A stretch of 64,000 bases of DNA from Haberlea rhodopensis (GCA_907163345.1 CAJQUN010001175.1:1-64000), one strand, 5' to 3'; positions 35,610 to 48,816 are shown, numbered from the stretch's first letter. Numbers and translations are program-made. The notes: a model not told the origin generated them from the sequence alone.

Positions 35610-36618
35610 TTCTGGAGGCCCAGTAGGTCTTGAGGGTCCGAACTTTATTTGGGCCCGGTCAGTGAGGGGCCCATTTAGCCAACAAGGGAAGTCGTTAGGG
35701 CCGATCCCGGGCTGTCCTCCTCGAGCTCGCAGCCCGACCCGAGTTTATCGCGGGCACGATCACCTCTGTCTAGCTGCCACTATCGTTTCCGAGCAGGGCC
35801 CTATTTAGTGTTCCTAGGCCGCAATCCTCGGAGCGGCTTCCGAGCCGGGGCGGCGAGGAAGTACATCAAGAGGTCGGGGCGGTCCGCCATGGGACATGCC
35901 ATCCAAGCTGAGGCGCGGTTTCCTCAGCAGATCAGGACGGGCTATATTTACCAAGATAGCCGGACTGAGGCGCGGTTTCCTCAATAGGTCAGGACGGGCA
36001 GTCATGGGACATGACAGTCGAGCTGAGGCCACCTAGGGTGGTCCTTTGTACCGGGACTAGGGTTGCAGGAATCGGACACCTATTAAAGCAAAAGCTAGGC
36101 CTGCTAACCAATCAAAGGGTGGTCAAGCACTGTGGGTAAGAAAAGCATATTCCCGGACGCAGAGAATCACCAGAGCAAAAGGATCGTACGAGGTAGGTAG
36201 CAGATGTAGATGGTCCCCCCCCCCCTCAGTTTCAGACATTGTCCCCAGAATCCCCGGCAGAGCGGAACCATTGGCATCCCCCCCCTATAAAAAGGAGAGT
36301 AAGTTAACAAGAAAAAGAGAAGGAAAAACCCCGGAGCCCTCCTCTAAAAAGAAAAAAAACCAATATTGATCGTCGGAGATCCAAAAAAAACCAGAGAGGA
36401 TCCTCCCGGACTCCGGCCTAAACTGCGACTTCGCGAAACAGCACATACCTTCCCCTATAAATTCATTTGTTATCAACGCGAACCAAAAGTAGAGGTAACA
36501 AATTGGCGCCGTCTGTGGGAAAATCTGAGCAAAAGACGTTGATACAATGGTAAGAACGAGGAGAACGGAAGCAGAGGAAAATCGAGAGCACCACGCCTCC
36601 ACCAATGGCGAGGAGCAG
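35610..36618 (+). mobile_element. Gypsy element E, 5' LTR and start of internal region
   Basis: A GC-rich LTR ends ...GAGGTAACA at 36,500 and is followed by TTGGCGCCGTCTGTGGGA (36,502-36,519), the primer site typical of Tat/Athila-type Gypsy elements. The LTR has a TATAAAAAGG box at 36,286 and an internal duplication around GGTTTCCTCA (35,918-36,000). A gag-like ORF starts at ATG 36,547 and stays open for 24 codons (MVRTRRTEAEEN...) to 36,618, where element A interrupts it. The left LTR end (about 35,598-35,625) is not certain. Confidence 0.75.
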
Positions 36619-38739
36619 TGTGACATCCCCGAAATGGTTAATTGCATTTGGGCAATAATTGTGCTTATATGATTAATTATGTGGTAATTAATTATGCATT
36701 GGATTTATTTATTATGTGGAAATGCATGGTCATGTGGATAGGGTGACCCGGGGTTGCATTTCAGGGTGCATGTGGTGCATGTTGGGTAAATATTATTGGA
36801 AGCATGATTTATTTGCCTTGGTTAGCAATTGATTAGAAATCATGTGTTTAATTGGTATTTGGTGCATTTTGAGTAAATGCTTTGAAAAATATCATGTTGG
36901 GGTGTTTTATACACCATGGAATTATTTTGGTATGCATTTTAATTAAACCAACTTTATATCCCCTTTTATAACCCCACACCTCATCCATCCATCACTTTTT
37001 AACTTTACCAAAACAACACCCAAACCCTTCCTTTCCCTTCCCATTTTCGAGCTTGAGCTCAAGGGTGAAGAGGAGTCTTTGCAAAATCTTGATTTGTGGA
37101 GTTTGTTGGGTGATTTGAGATCCCCAAGAGGTATGGATACCTCATGGTTAATTTTTCAAGGTTTTGTTTGAGTTTGGGTTGGTTTTGAACGATTTTGAAA
37201 TGGGTTTTGTTGGGTTGTTGTGGGTTTGGTTATATGTTGGATTTATCCTTGTTTTGAAGTATATTTTGGTTGGATGTTGTATACATGGGTATTTAATGAT
37301 GTTTATTGTTGGTTTTGAGTAGTTGGGTATGGATGTTGTTGAGTTATTTAAGGTTATTTAAGGTTATTTGTGTTTGGGAAGGAGAAGGGTGAATAGTGCC
37401 CGATTCTCGCTTGCCCAGAGCTCGGCGATCGATCGGCGTTTTTCTCGCGATCGATCGCGAGCCACAGAGCTGAGGCAGAGAGCTTCAGCGATCGATCGCG
37501 AGATGGGCGCGATCGATCGGCGAGGCCGCGATCGATCGGCGCTAGCTCCGCGATCGATCGCGGATTGTTGGATTTTGTTGGGCGAGGCAGTGTGATCTCG
37601 CGATCGATCGGGGCTTGATGGCGATCGATCGCGAGACACCAAAAATGATGTTTTTGGTTGTTTTTGTGGGATTTTTGGCATTGGACTATTATTGGTTTCT
37701 AATGTTGGTATTTGTGAATATGTAGAACCAACCCAGGTGGCAACACAGCCAAGGAATTGAAGTCCTACCACATCCTACATTTTTGGAAAGGTACGTAGTG
37801 GACGTACGGGCACCCCAACGGTACATGTATCTTATATACTTATTGTTTATGCATTGTGGATGCAAGTATATATGTGGTATTGCATAGTGGATGCAAATAC
37901 ATGTTATGCATGATGTTTATAGATGCATATGATTATTGGTGCACATCCCATGAGTCATGGTCATCCCTTGATGATTTTAATGCTTGCCGCTATTTGGTTT
38001 GGTTCCGCTAAATGTGAAGTGAGGGGTGGGAGCGCCGCATGTCACATTTGAGCGTGGTTATCATATAGGACGAGGAAAGGGTATTTGCCGCTCAATGAGA
38101 GGCGAGGGGTGGGAGTCCCGCAGTCCATTGAAGCGAGGTTATCCTATGCCGTCTATATGTAAATAAGCGAGGGGCATTAAAATACATTGTGATGGACAGA
38201 CTAGGGATTGAGGATCAGTATTTGGTATTGATGAAATGGTATATGTTCATGACATGTTTGCACCATTTAAAATAATCTGTTGATTATACTCATGAGTTAT
38301 GGTACAGGGACAACCAAACGGGAAGCGTTTGAAATGCATGGGGAAAACAGGAAGTGTTTTATTATGATTATGCATTTACGCTTTATCTTCATATTGTGTT
38401 GAATATGAATGATTATTATTGCTCATGTTTGGGGGTTGTCCTTGTAGGTACCTTTTTGGCATGATAGAAGGGCTTGAACGGGTTGAGGTGGTGAGCTTGA
38501 CGAGCATTCTATTGAGGATGAAAGGACAGGATTATTTTGGATAGTATCTACTCTAGGAGTAGTATAAAACTATAGTTGCACACATTCTTTTGATTGGAAT
38601 GTAATTAATCCATTTGGTAGTCCTTATTTTTGGCATGTAATGCTAAGCTCATAGACTCAACATGTACTTTTAGACTCTGATTTGTTTATTTTAGCTCTAT
38701 TATGCCTTGATTCCGCACTTAAGGATTAGGGTCCTTACA
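36619..38739 (+). repeat. 5' LTR of element A
   Basis: 2,121 bp, TG...CA. A core-promoter-like stretch (CCCCTTTTATAACCCC) is near 36,965. Eight CGATCGATCG sites lie at 37,427-37,630, several as the 12-bp palindrome GCGATCGATCGC. Downstream there is a run of gaggggtgggagcgccgcatg-type clauses. By eye it differs from the 3' LTR at roughly a dozen positions over the shared part, so the insertion is fairly recent. Confidence 0.92.
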
Positions 38740-38948
38740 TTAGTGGTATCAGAGCAGTGGTTAGAGAACCCGGGAACGAGTGAAGGGTAGCCTTAGCATG
38801 ATAGGCTAGGTGCTTACATTTGAAGCATGTTTATGCATGTGGTGCATATTTTGTATATCCTGTTATACTAACATGCTTATATCACTCCTGTTATCTAACG
38901 GTATAACATGTATTACTTTGGAATTGTTGTTAACATTTGTGTTACAGC

Positions 38949-41900
38949 ATGGCTGCTAATGAGGAAGTCGGTGATATGGGGAGCATGAATGCTAGTGTTG
39001 GACAGACAAACCCTCTACCTCCACCGGCCGTAGGCATGGAACCAGTGGTTCAGTTATTGCTACCGGGTGAGATCAGTCTGACACAATTTCTATCTTATCA
39101 TCCGCCCCGGTTTGAGGGGACAGAGTCCGGAGAAGAGGCTGAAGAGTGGTTGGAAAGACTCGAGCAGATCTTTGTATCGGCTCCTTGTGCTGTGATAGCT
39201 TGGCTGAGGCTAGCGGAGTTTCAATTAGCCAAGAAACCTCTGATGTGGTGGAGGAGCACAGTAATGGAAATGAGAGCACTGGGTGCTGTGATTGACTGGA
39301 CACTCTTCAGGACTAGGTTTTTGAACCGGTATTTCTCCGCTGCAGCAAGACAGACAAAGGAGGATGAGTTCACAAGGCTGAAGCAGGGGAACATGACAGT
39401 GGCAGACTATGCCACACGGTACTCTTCATTGCTGAGGTACGTTCCCCATATTGCCACCAGTGGACACGCTAAGATGAGGAACTTTATGAAGGGATTGCGA
39501 CCGGAGCTCTATGACCGGGTTATCACTAATAACCCAACTTCTTTTGATGACGCTCTCACAAGAGCGGAGCTTGCTGAGCTAGGAGTGGGAGCTTACGCTA
39601 TGCCACCACCGGTACCGCAACAGAGGCAGACCAATGACAGCTTGAGGCCTCGGGGAGAGCCATTTAAACCCCGTGGTGCCTCTTCATCTTCACGGTATGG
39701 TGGAAAGAAACATTTTGGTCAGAAACAGGATGGCAAGAAGGGTAATTGGTCGGCCAATAGAGGATCTTCACAAGGGGATAGGCCGGGAGAGCCGAGGTGC
39801 AACAATTGTGGAGGGCCACATTCTTCAAACAAGTGTCCTGCATGTTATGTCTGTGGCAAGATGGGCCACATCGCTCGGTATTGCCCCACACGGGGAGGAC
39901 AGTCAGAGTATCAGGGCAGCAGGCCGAGGTTTGAGGATAGGACAGTGCAGCAGAGGCAGCAGTTTGGGCCTCGACCATCGGGAGGTCAGACAGTAGGACC
40001 ACCCCAGGGGCAGGTGTATGCACTGACCAGGGAGCAGGCCCAGGCAGCCCCAGAGGAGGTGATCGCCGGTACGTGTCATTTATTTACGTACCCTGCTTTT
40101 ATTTTGATCGATACAGGTGCCTCCCATTCTTTTGTATCGGTGGGTTTTGTGGAAAGACACCATATGCGCACGTCTTCTTTACCCACACCTCTCCTTGTCT
40201 CGACACCCACTGGAAGAAATGTCGTTGCTGATCAGTTTGTGGCAGACTGCCTCATTTATTTTGAGGGCAACGAATTGAGATCAGACTTGATTGTGCTGGG
40301 TATGTCAGACTTTGACTGCATCTTGGGTATTGATGTTCTGAACAGATATCAGGCAGTGGTAGATTGCCGGCAGAGAACAGTGAAGTTCAGACCTGAGTTG
40401 GGCAGTCAGTGGACCTTCTATGGCAACGGTTCTCGTGCGAAGATTCCGTTGATTTCAGCGATCAAGATGACTCAGTTGTTGGAACGTGGTCACACGGGCT
40501 ATCTTATTTATGCCGTGGACACGTCTGGGAAGAGTAAAGAACTCAGAGTTGAGGATGTGCCAGTAGTGGCAGAGTTCGCTGATGTGTTTCCAGAAGAGAT
40601 CCCAGGATTCCCACCGGCTAGGGAAGTTGAGTTTGGGATCGAGCTGTTGCCAGGGACATCCGCTATCTCTCGTGCACCTTATAGGATGGCACCGGCAGAG
40701 TTGAGAGAGTTGAAAGAACGATTGCAGGATCTCTTGGACAAGGGATATATACGCCCGAGCGTGTCGCCATGGGGCGCACCAGTTCTCTTTGTGAAGAAGA
40801 AGGACGGTTCGATGCGGTTGTGTATCGATTACCGGCAACTAAATAAGGCTACAGTGAAGAACAAGTATCCTCTCCCAAGGATAGATGACTTGTTTGATCA
40901 GTTGCAAGGTACCGGGGTGTATAGCAAGATTGATTTGAGATCCGGGTATCATCAGATTCGGGTCAGAGAGGAAGATGTGCAGAAGACAGCATTCCGGACT
41001 CGATACGAGCATTATGAGTTCCTAGTGATGCCGTTCGGCGTGACGAATGCTCCAGCAGTCTTCACGAGTCTGATGAACAGAGTGTTTCATCAGTATCTTG
41101 ATCAGTTCGTCATTGTGTTTATTGACGATATTCTTATCTACTCCCGGAGTGAGGAAGAGCATGTGAAACACTTGAGGACAGTGCTTCAGATTCTCAGAGA
41201 GCATCAGTTATATGCTAAGCTCAGTAAGTGTGAATTTTGGCTGAGCAGTGTAGTGTTTCTGGGGCATGTCATATCGAGCAGCGGGATATCTGTAGATCCC
41301 AAGAAGATTGAGGCTGTGATGGAGTGGGCTGCCCCCACTTCTGTGCCTGAGATTCGGAGTTTTCTTGGTTTGGCCGGGTATTATCGACGCTTCGTCGGGC
41401 TTTTCGAAGATTGCCAAGCCGCTGACTCAGTTGACCCAGAAGGGAGTGCCTTTCTTTTGGTCAGAAGCTTGTGAGGAGAGCTTCCAGGAGTTGAAGCACC
41501 GGTTGACGACGGCGCCAGTGTTAGTGATCCCTACGGAGAACTCCAGATTTGTTCTGTATACTGATGCATCGCTGCAGGGCCTTGGAGGTGTTCTGATGCA
41601 AGATAAGCATGTGGTAGCTTATGCGTCGAGGCAGTTGAAGCCACATGAGACCAGATATCCAATTCATGACTTGGAATTGGCGGCTATCATCTTCGCCCTG
41701 AAGATCTGGAGGCATTATTTATATGGTACTTCATTCACCATATACACGGATCACAAGAGCCTCAAATTTTTATTCACTCAGGCAGAGCTGAACATGAGGC
41801 AGAGGAGGTGGATGGACCTACTCAAGGACTATGATTGCGAGATAGAGTACCATCCGGGGAAAGCCAATTTGACAGCAGACGCTTTGAGCCGGAAAGTGAG

Positions 41901-43502
41901 GAGTTCTGCTGAGGACGTCATTCATTTGTCGGCTATGATGACCTCTTATTGTCATTTGGGCTATGACTTTGACATTGATGCATCGCCTGTGTATGTATCG
42001 ACCTTGTTAGCTGAGCCAGACATCTTTGAGAACATCAGGAGAGCTTAGAGATCAGATGATGAGGTTCAGAGGTGGTTATCTTTAGTACATCTTGGTCAGC
42101 CAACGAAGTTCAAGGTGGCAGATGACGGATCCTTGAGATTGGGTGACCGATGGGTGGTTCCAAGTACGCCGGAGTTGCGTACAGGGATCTTGGAGCGAGC
42201 TCACAGTAGCAGACTTAGCATCCACCCAGGTGGGAAGAAGATGTACAGAGATTTGCGTGATCAGTTTTGGTGGAAGAGAATGAAGTCTGATGTCGTGGCT
42301 TTTGTGAAGAGGTGTTTGATCTGCCAGCAGGTTAAGGCAGAGAGACAGAGACTTGGCGGCGAGTTGAGAAGCTTGGAGATACCGAAATGGAAGTGGGAGC
42401 ACATTTCCATGGACTTCGTGACTCATTTGCCGAGGAGTGCTTCAGGCTTCGATGCTATTTGGGTGATTGTGGACAGATTGACAAAGGTAGCCCACTTTAT
42501 CCCCTATAGCATGACTTTCACATTTTTGAGGATGGCGCAGTTGTATATTAGAGATGTGGTGAGATTGCATGGGATCCCCGTTTCCATAGTGTCAGATCGA
42601 GATCCGCGATTCACGTCTCATTTCTGGGAAGGCCTTCAGTCAGCTTTGGGAACTGAAGTCAGATTGAGTACTGCTTATCATCCTCAGACGGATGGCCAGA
42701 CCGAGCGCACTATTCAGACGCTCGAGGACATGTTAAGAGCTTGTGTTTTGGAGTTCGATGCCTCTTGGCAGGATTCAGTGCCTTTGGTAGAGTTTTCTTA
42801 TAACAATAGCTACCAGGCGAGTATTCAGATGGCTTCGTTTATGGCAGACGGTGTAGATCACCCTTGTGTTGGGATGATTTGGACCGCAGATCGGTCGAAG
42901 GACCGGAGTTGGTTCGGGAGATGGAAGAAAAGATAAAGACGATAAGGCAGAAAATGAAAGCGGCTCAGGACAGACAGGCTGCATATGCGAACAAACGGCG
43001 GAGACCGTTGGAATTTCAGTTGGGAGATAAGGTCTTTTTGAAGATCTCGCCTTTCAGAGGCGTTGTGCGATTTGGGATGCGCGGGAAACTGTCTCCGAGG
43101 TATGTTGGACCGTACGAGATCTTGCAGCGCATTGGCACCTTAGCTTACCGACTGGCTTTGCCGCCTTCTTTATCTGGGATACATGACGTGTTTCATGTGT
43201 CTATGTTGCGGAAGTATGAGCCGGATCCGTCGCATATGTTACAGCCTTCCGAAGTTCAGTTAGAGTCCGATGTATCTTATGTGGAGCGGCCTGTCAGAAT
43301 TCTGGATCGAGCAGACCGCAGACTTCGGAACAAAGTGATACCTATGATCAAGGTTCAGTGGGATCGCAGGGGTGTCGAGGAGGCTACGTGGGAGACGGAG
43401 CGGCATATGGTGCAGCACTACCCGGAACTATTCTCTGGTATGAGTTTATGTTTAGTTTCTTTTGGGGTAAGTGCATGTGATTTCGAGGACGAAATCTTAT
43501 AA
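38949..43502 (+). pseudogene. Gag-pol polyprotein of element A, broken
   Basis: The start chosen is ATG 38,949 (MAANEEVGDMGS). Gag has two zinc knuckles, the second CYVCGKMGHIARYC. Then come protease (LIDTGASHSFVS), RT (FIDDILIYSRS), RNase H (YTDASLQGLGGVL), integrase with the zinc-binding part (CLICQQVKAE) and core (MDFVTHLPRS), and a C-terminal chromodomain-like segment (VQWDRRGVEEATWE). Defects: a frameshift near 41,400 at the RT/RNase H junction, an in-frame TAG at 42,046, and a small deletion near 42,850 that changes frame in integrase. A replication-competent relative would have one ORF of about 1,500 codons. Confidence 0.93.
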
Positions 43503-43514
43503 GTAGGGGAGTAT

Positions 43515-44844
43515 TGTGACATCCCCGAAATGGCTAATTGCATTTGGGCAATAATTGTGCTTATATGATTAATTATGTGGTAATTAATTATGCATTGGAT
43601 TTATTTATTATGTGGAAATGCATGGTCATGTGGATAGGGTGACCCGGGGTTGCATTTGAGGGTGCATGTGGTGCATGTTGGGTAAATATTATTGGAAGCA
43701 TGATTTATTTGCCTTGGTTAGCAATTGATTAGAAATCATGTGTTTAATTGGTATTTGGTGCATTTTGAGTAAATGCTTTGAAAAATATCATGTTGGGGTG
43801 TTTTATACACCATGGAATTATTTTGGTATGCATTTTAATTAAACCAACTTTATATCCCCTTTTATAACCCCACACCTCATCCATCCATCACTTTTTAACT
43901 TTACCAAAACAACACACAAACCCTTCCTTTCACTTCCCATTTTCGAGCTTGAGCTCAAGGGTGAAGAGGAGTCTTTGCAAAATCTTGATTTGTGGAGTTT
44001 GTTGGGTGATTTGAGATCCCCAAGAGGTATGGATACCTCATGGTTAATTTTTCAAGGTTTTGTTTGAGTTTGGGTTGGTTTTGAAGGATTTTGAAATGGG
44101 TTTTGTTGGGTTGTTGTGGGTTTGGTTATATGTTGGATTTATCCTTGTTTTGAAGTATATTTTGGTTGGATGTTGTATACATGGGTATTTAATGGTGTTT
44201 ATTGTTGGTTTTGAGTAGTTGGGTATGGATGTTGTTGAGTTATTTAAGGTTATTTGTGTTTGGGAAGGAGAAGGGTGAATAGTGCCCGATTCTCGCTTGC
44301 CCAGAGCTCGGCGATCGATCGGCGTTTTTCTCGCGATCGATCGCGAGCCACAGAGCTGAGGCAGAGAGCTTCAGCATCGATCGCGAGATGGGCGCGATCG
44401 ATCGGCGCTAGCTCCGCGATCGATCGCGGATTGTTGGATTTTGTTGGGCGAGGCAGTGTGATCTCGCGATCGATCGGGGCTTGATGGCGATCGATCGCGA
44501 GACACCAAAAATGATGTTTTTGGTTGTTTTTGTGGGATTTTTGGTATTGGACTATTATTGGTTTCTAATGTTGGTATTTGTGAATATGTAGAACCAACCC
44601 AGGTGGCAACACAGCCAAGGAATTGAAGTCCTACCACATCCTACATTTTTGGAAAGGTACGTAGTGGACGTACGGGCACCCCAACGGTACATGTATCTTA
44701 TATACTTATTGTTTATGCATTGTGGATGCAAGTATATATGTGGTATTGCATAGTGGATGCAAATACATGTTATGCATGATGTTTATAGATGCATATGATT
44801 ATTGGTGCACATCCCATGAGTCATGGTCATCCCTTGATGATTTT
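43515..44844 (+). repeat. 3' LTR of element A, left part
   Basis: It matches 36,619-37,977 of the 5' LTR. The CGATCGATCG array has lost one unit: GGGCGCGATCGATCGGCG joins directly to GCTAGC where the 5' LTR has a further ggccgcgatcgatcgg. Another unit is mutated (gcatcgatcgc). The LTR stops after GATGATTTT, where B begins. Confidence 0.93.
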
Positions 44845-47077
44845 TGTGACATCCCCGAAATGGTTAATTGCTATTGGGCTTTAATTGTGTTTACATGATT
44901 AATTATGTGGTAATTGATTATGTGTTGGGATTTATTTACCTTATGGAAAATGCATGGTCATATGGATAGGGTGACCCGGGGTTGCATTTCAGGGTGCATG
45001 TGGTGCATGTTGGGTAAATATTATGGGAAGCATGATTTATTTGCCTTGGTTAGCAATTTATTAGAAATCATGTGTTAATTGATATTATGGTGCATTTTGA
45101 GTAAATGCTTTGAAAAATATCATGTTGGGGTGTTTTATACACCATGGATTATTTTGGGTATCATTTTAAATTACCTCACATTTAATACTCAAACCCCACT
45201 TTACATCCATCCACTCTTACTTTTCAAAATCAACACCCAAACCCTTACTTTCCCTTCCCATTTTCGAGCTCCACCTTTGAGGTGAAGAGGAGACCTTGCA
45301 AACTTTGATTTGTGGAAGATTGTTGGGTGATTTGAGATCCCCAAGAGGTATGGGTACCTCATGTATTAATTTTGTAAGGTTTTGGTTGAGTTTAGTTTGG
45401 TTTTAAAGGGTTTAAAATGGGTTGTGTTGGGTGTTGTGGTTTTGGTAATATTTTGGTTGGATGTGGTATATTTGAGTTTGTTATGATGTTTAGTGTTGGT
45501 TTTGAGTTATTGGTATTGGTTGGTGTTGGTGTATGTGGGTTTAGATGAGTTGGGGAAAGAGATGGGTGAATAGTGCCCGAATCTCGATTTCCCGCAGCTC
45601 GGCGATCGATCGGCGATTTTCTCGCGATCGATCGCGAGCAACAGGGCTGAGGCAGTAAGCCTCAGCGATCGATCGCGAGCTGGGCGCGATCGATCGGCGA
45701 GGCCGCGATCGATCGGCGCTAGCTCCGCGATCGATCGCGGATTGTGCATTTTTGTTGCCCGAGGCAGTGTGTTCTCGCGATCGATCGGGGCTTGATGGCG
45801 ATCGATCGCGAGACACCAAAAATGGTATTTTTGGGTGTTTTTGTGGGATTTTTGGTATTGGACTATTATTGGGTTCTAATATTGGTATTTGTGAATATGT
45901 AGAACCAACCCAGGTGGCAACGCAGCCAAGGAATTGAAGTCCAATCACATTCCACATTTTGGAAAGGTACGTAGTGGACGTACGGGCACCCAACGGTAAC
46001 ATGTATTTTATATACTCATTGTTTATGCATTGTGGATGCGGGTATATATGTGGTATTGCATAGTGGATGCATATACATGTTGATTTATGCCATATGAGGT
46101 ATTGCATAGTGGATGCATATACATGGTAATTTATGCATATTGATGTTAGATGCATATTATGATTATTGGATGCACATCCCATGAGTCGTGGTCATCCTTT
46201 GATGATTTTAATGCTTGCCGCTTTTTGTATTGGTTCCGCCAAATGTGAAGCGAGGGGTGGGAGCGCCGCATGTCACATTTGAGCGTGGTTGTCATATGGG
46301 GCGAGGAAAGGGTATTTGCCGCTCTCTGTGAAGCGAGGGGTGGGAGCGCCGCATGTCCATTGTAGCGAGGTTATCCTATGCCGCCCATATGAATATAAGC
46401 GAGGGGCATTAAAATACACTGTGATGGACAGACTAGGGAATGGTGACCAATATGTGGTACAGTTGAGATGGTATATGATGTCATGACATGTTTTGGCCAT
46501 TAAAAATAATCTGTTGATTATACTCATGAGTTATGGTACAGGGACAACCAAACGGGAAGCGTTTGAAATGCATGGGAAAACAGGAAGTGTTTTATATTGA
46601 TTATGCATTTACGCTTTATCTTCATATTGTGTTGAATATGAATGATTATTATTGCTCATGTTTGGGGGTTGTCCTTGTAGGTACCTTTTGGCATGATAGA
46701 TGGGCTTGAACGGGTTGAGACAGTGAGCTTCACGAGCATCTTTGGTAGATGAAAGGACATGATTCTTTTGTATAGTGCCTACTCTAGGAGTAGCGTAAAA
46801 CTATAGTGGATACATTCATTGATTGGAATGTAATTAATCCTTTTGTAGTCCTTTATTTTGGCATGTAAATGCTTAAGCTCATAGACTCCACCTGTTTATT
46901 ACACTCTGATCATTGTTATTAGCTCTATTATGCCTTAATTCCGCACTTAAGGATTAGGGTCCTTACATTAGTGGTATCAGAGCAGTGGTTAGAGAACCCG
47001 GGAACGAGTGAAGGGTAGCCTTAGCATGGTTGGCTAGGTGCTTACATTTGGAGCATGTTTATGCATGTGGTGCATAT
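44840..47077 (+). mobile_element. Second copy of the A family (element B): 5' LTR, primer site, leader
   Basis: A full-length LTR (44,845-46,967, 2,123 bp) is followed by the initiator tRNA-Met primer site (46,972-46,983) and about 95 bp of leader that match element A's leader. It is clearly more diverged from A's LTRs than those are from each other. It starts right after ATTTT (44,840-44,844), which A's 5' LTR also has at the same place, so ATTTT is the expected 5-bp target duplication. C interrupts the leader at 47,078. Gag-pol and the 3' LTR should lie past the window. Confidence 0.88.
44845..46967 (+). repeat. 5' LTR of element B
   Basis: It carries all eight CGATCGATCG units at 45,601-45,812 in the same order as A's 5' LTR. 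Differences include an extra tgcatagtggatgcatatacatg-type duplication near 46,060-46,125. Confidence 0.9.
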
Positions 47078-48346
47078 TGTTGGAACCTAAGAGGGGGGGG
47101 GGGGGGGGGGGAATGAGGTTCCTTGGCTACTTTAGCCTTTTAAAATGAGTTTGTAAAAATAAAATAATTTTGCGCTTGCGGAAGCCTTTAGTCAATCGAT
47201 AAATAGAAAGAACAAAATAAATAAATGCTTAATGGCAATAAAGTAATAAAATGAGACAAGAATTTGTTATAGAAGTTCGGCGATGAATCGCCTACGTCTC
47301 CTCTTCCCGGCTAGAAAACGTCCAACCGAGGATCCACTAGAACAACTTCTTCTTGGCCTTAAGGGCTCCAAGGATAGCCACAATCTTGCACCAACTTCAC
47401 TTATTGGCGACTTATACAATTTTCCAACTTGCGTCGGTGTTGGAGGACCTTTACAATAATCAAATCACACCTTCACGGTGTACCAACAACAAGAATCAAA
47501 AGATCACACACAAGAAGTAAATTACAAACTCCAATACAATATAAATGTATGAAGTTTGCAATGCTAGAATGATTTTGATTGCACACAACTTTCTTGTAGT
47601 TTATACTCTTGTTTCTTAACTTCAAAATGATCCAAAACACCCATATTTATAGTGTAGAAGGCCTCCAAGGCTCCTACTAGCCGTTGCACTTCAAAGGGCT
47701 GAAATCACTCCTGGATCGCCTCAGCCATCGCCTCAGGCGATCACCCATCGCCGCGTTCCAACGGTCAAAAAATGCACAGATCGCCTCAGGCGATCGCTGG
47801 ATCGCCTCAGGCGATCAGTGGCTAAAATCAAGGCCGTAGCTTCAGCATGTCCAAAATTTGCATCGCCTCAAACGAACTCGACATCGCCTCAGGCGTTCCA
47901 GACCATCGCCTCAGGCGTTCATGCCATCGCCTTGGGCGAACTCCCCTGCGCGCATGCCCGCGCCAAGCTCGGCGTCGCTTCAGTCGATGTGCTGGGGCGA
48001 AGTCCCTGTGGCTGCCATCGCCTCAGGCGTTGGTCACCATCGCCTGGGGCGATCTGTCCCGCATGCTCGCCTAGCCATCGCCTCTGTCGATGTGCGTGGC
48101 GATCCTCGCCTGGCACCCATCGCCTGGGGCGATGGCACCCATCGCCTGGGGCGATCCGTGTCTTCCAAAAGACAATTTCTTTGGCATTTCAATATTATTT
48201 ACAATCTTCAACTTTGATCATAATTTAAGCTGCATACTCAATAAAAACCATTAGTACAAAATGTATAGGTTTTGTAATCATCAAAACAAAAACGATAATT
48301 TTATTTAAAATAGAGGAAAAGAGTTGTAGCGTTTTAAAGCGCAACA
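47078..48346 (-). repeat. 3' LTR of element C
   Basis: 1,269 bp. It starts TGTTGGAACC and ends GCGCAACA on the plus strand. ATCGCCTCAGGCGAT-type palindromes and variants (CGCCTGGGGCG) recur about 20 times between 47,700 and 48,160. A TATAAAT box (minus strand) at 47,645-47,651 lies just downstream in the direction of transcription. A G run of about 20 lies at 47,093-47,111. Confidence 0.93.
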
Positions 48347-48816
48347 ATCTCCCCCTTTTTGATGATCACAAAACCCGGTAAACTTGAAAGAAAATAAGAC
48401 TTATAACAATGCAATGCATAGAGAGTTTAAACTCCCCCTTAATGAATGCAATGATAAACAATGTTTCAATGTGCATTTTTATCACCTTTACAAAATGTGT
48501 CACAAGTTGTAAAAACAATTAGGTGCAAATAGCATTTCATCAATTAAGTTTACACCAAGTTTACATAACCATTCTCCCCCTTTTTGTGAGAATAAAAAAG
48601 GGTAAAGGACTTTTAAGAAAATTGGACATAGTTCCCTTTAAAAATTGAATAAACCATAAATCCATTCAAGTAATACACAATCAACTCAAAATCCAATCAA
48701 CATCTTAAAATCCATCAACATAAACAATAAATCCATTCCAACATCATTTAACAATTACAATCCTTACAAACAATTACAAAAGGATAAAATCTAAAAAACA
48801 CAAAAACAAAGACAAC
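48347..48816 (-). other. 3' untranslated region and purine tract of element C
   Basis: On the plus strand TCTCCCCCTTTTTGATGATC at 48,349 is the complement of the purine tract that primes plus-strand synthesis. Further cccccttttt copies occur at 48,430 and 48,575. No ORF. Confidence 0.75.

Larger units (their letters stand above)
36614..44844 (+). mobile_element. Gypsy Tekay-type chromovirus (element A)
   Basis: The 5' LTR at 36,619-38,739 starts TGTGACATCC and ends TCCTTACA. A primer site for initiator tRNA-Met (TGGTATCAGAGC) lies at 38,744-38,755. One gag-pol reading region at 38,949-43,502 follows, then a purine tract (AGTAGGGGAG) and the 3' LTR from 43,515. Gypsy order is clear: protease, RT, RNase H, integrase, chromodomain-like end. 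Only the first 1,330 bp of the 3' LTR are present before element B interrupts it at 44,845. The rest should lie beyond the window. A candidate left target duplication is agcag (36,614-36,618). Confidence 0.92.

Noticed and set aside
36285..36647. 120-codon open frame on the minus strand across the E/A junction
   Set aside because: It spans two different transposons and runs against both; chance.
37427..37630. Regularly spaced palindromes resembling a CRISPR-like array
   Set aside because: Plant nuclear LTR, repeats too short and spacers irregular; no cas genes.
37364..37771. Arg/Asp/Ser-rich open frames in the LTRs of A and B (also at 44.3 and 45.6 kb)
   Set aside because: By-product of the CGATCGATCG array; the same happens at 19,443-19,715.
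47818..48228. Overlapping open frames rich in HRLRR/SPQA in the LTR of C
   Set aside because: They arise from the repeated ATCGCCTCAGGCGAT motif in several frames and are not proteins.
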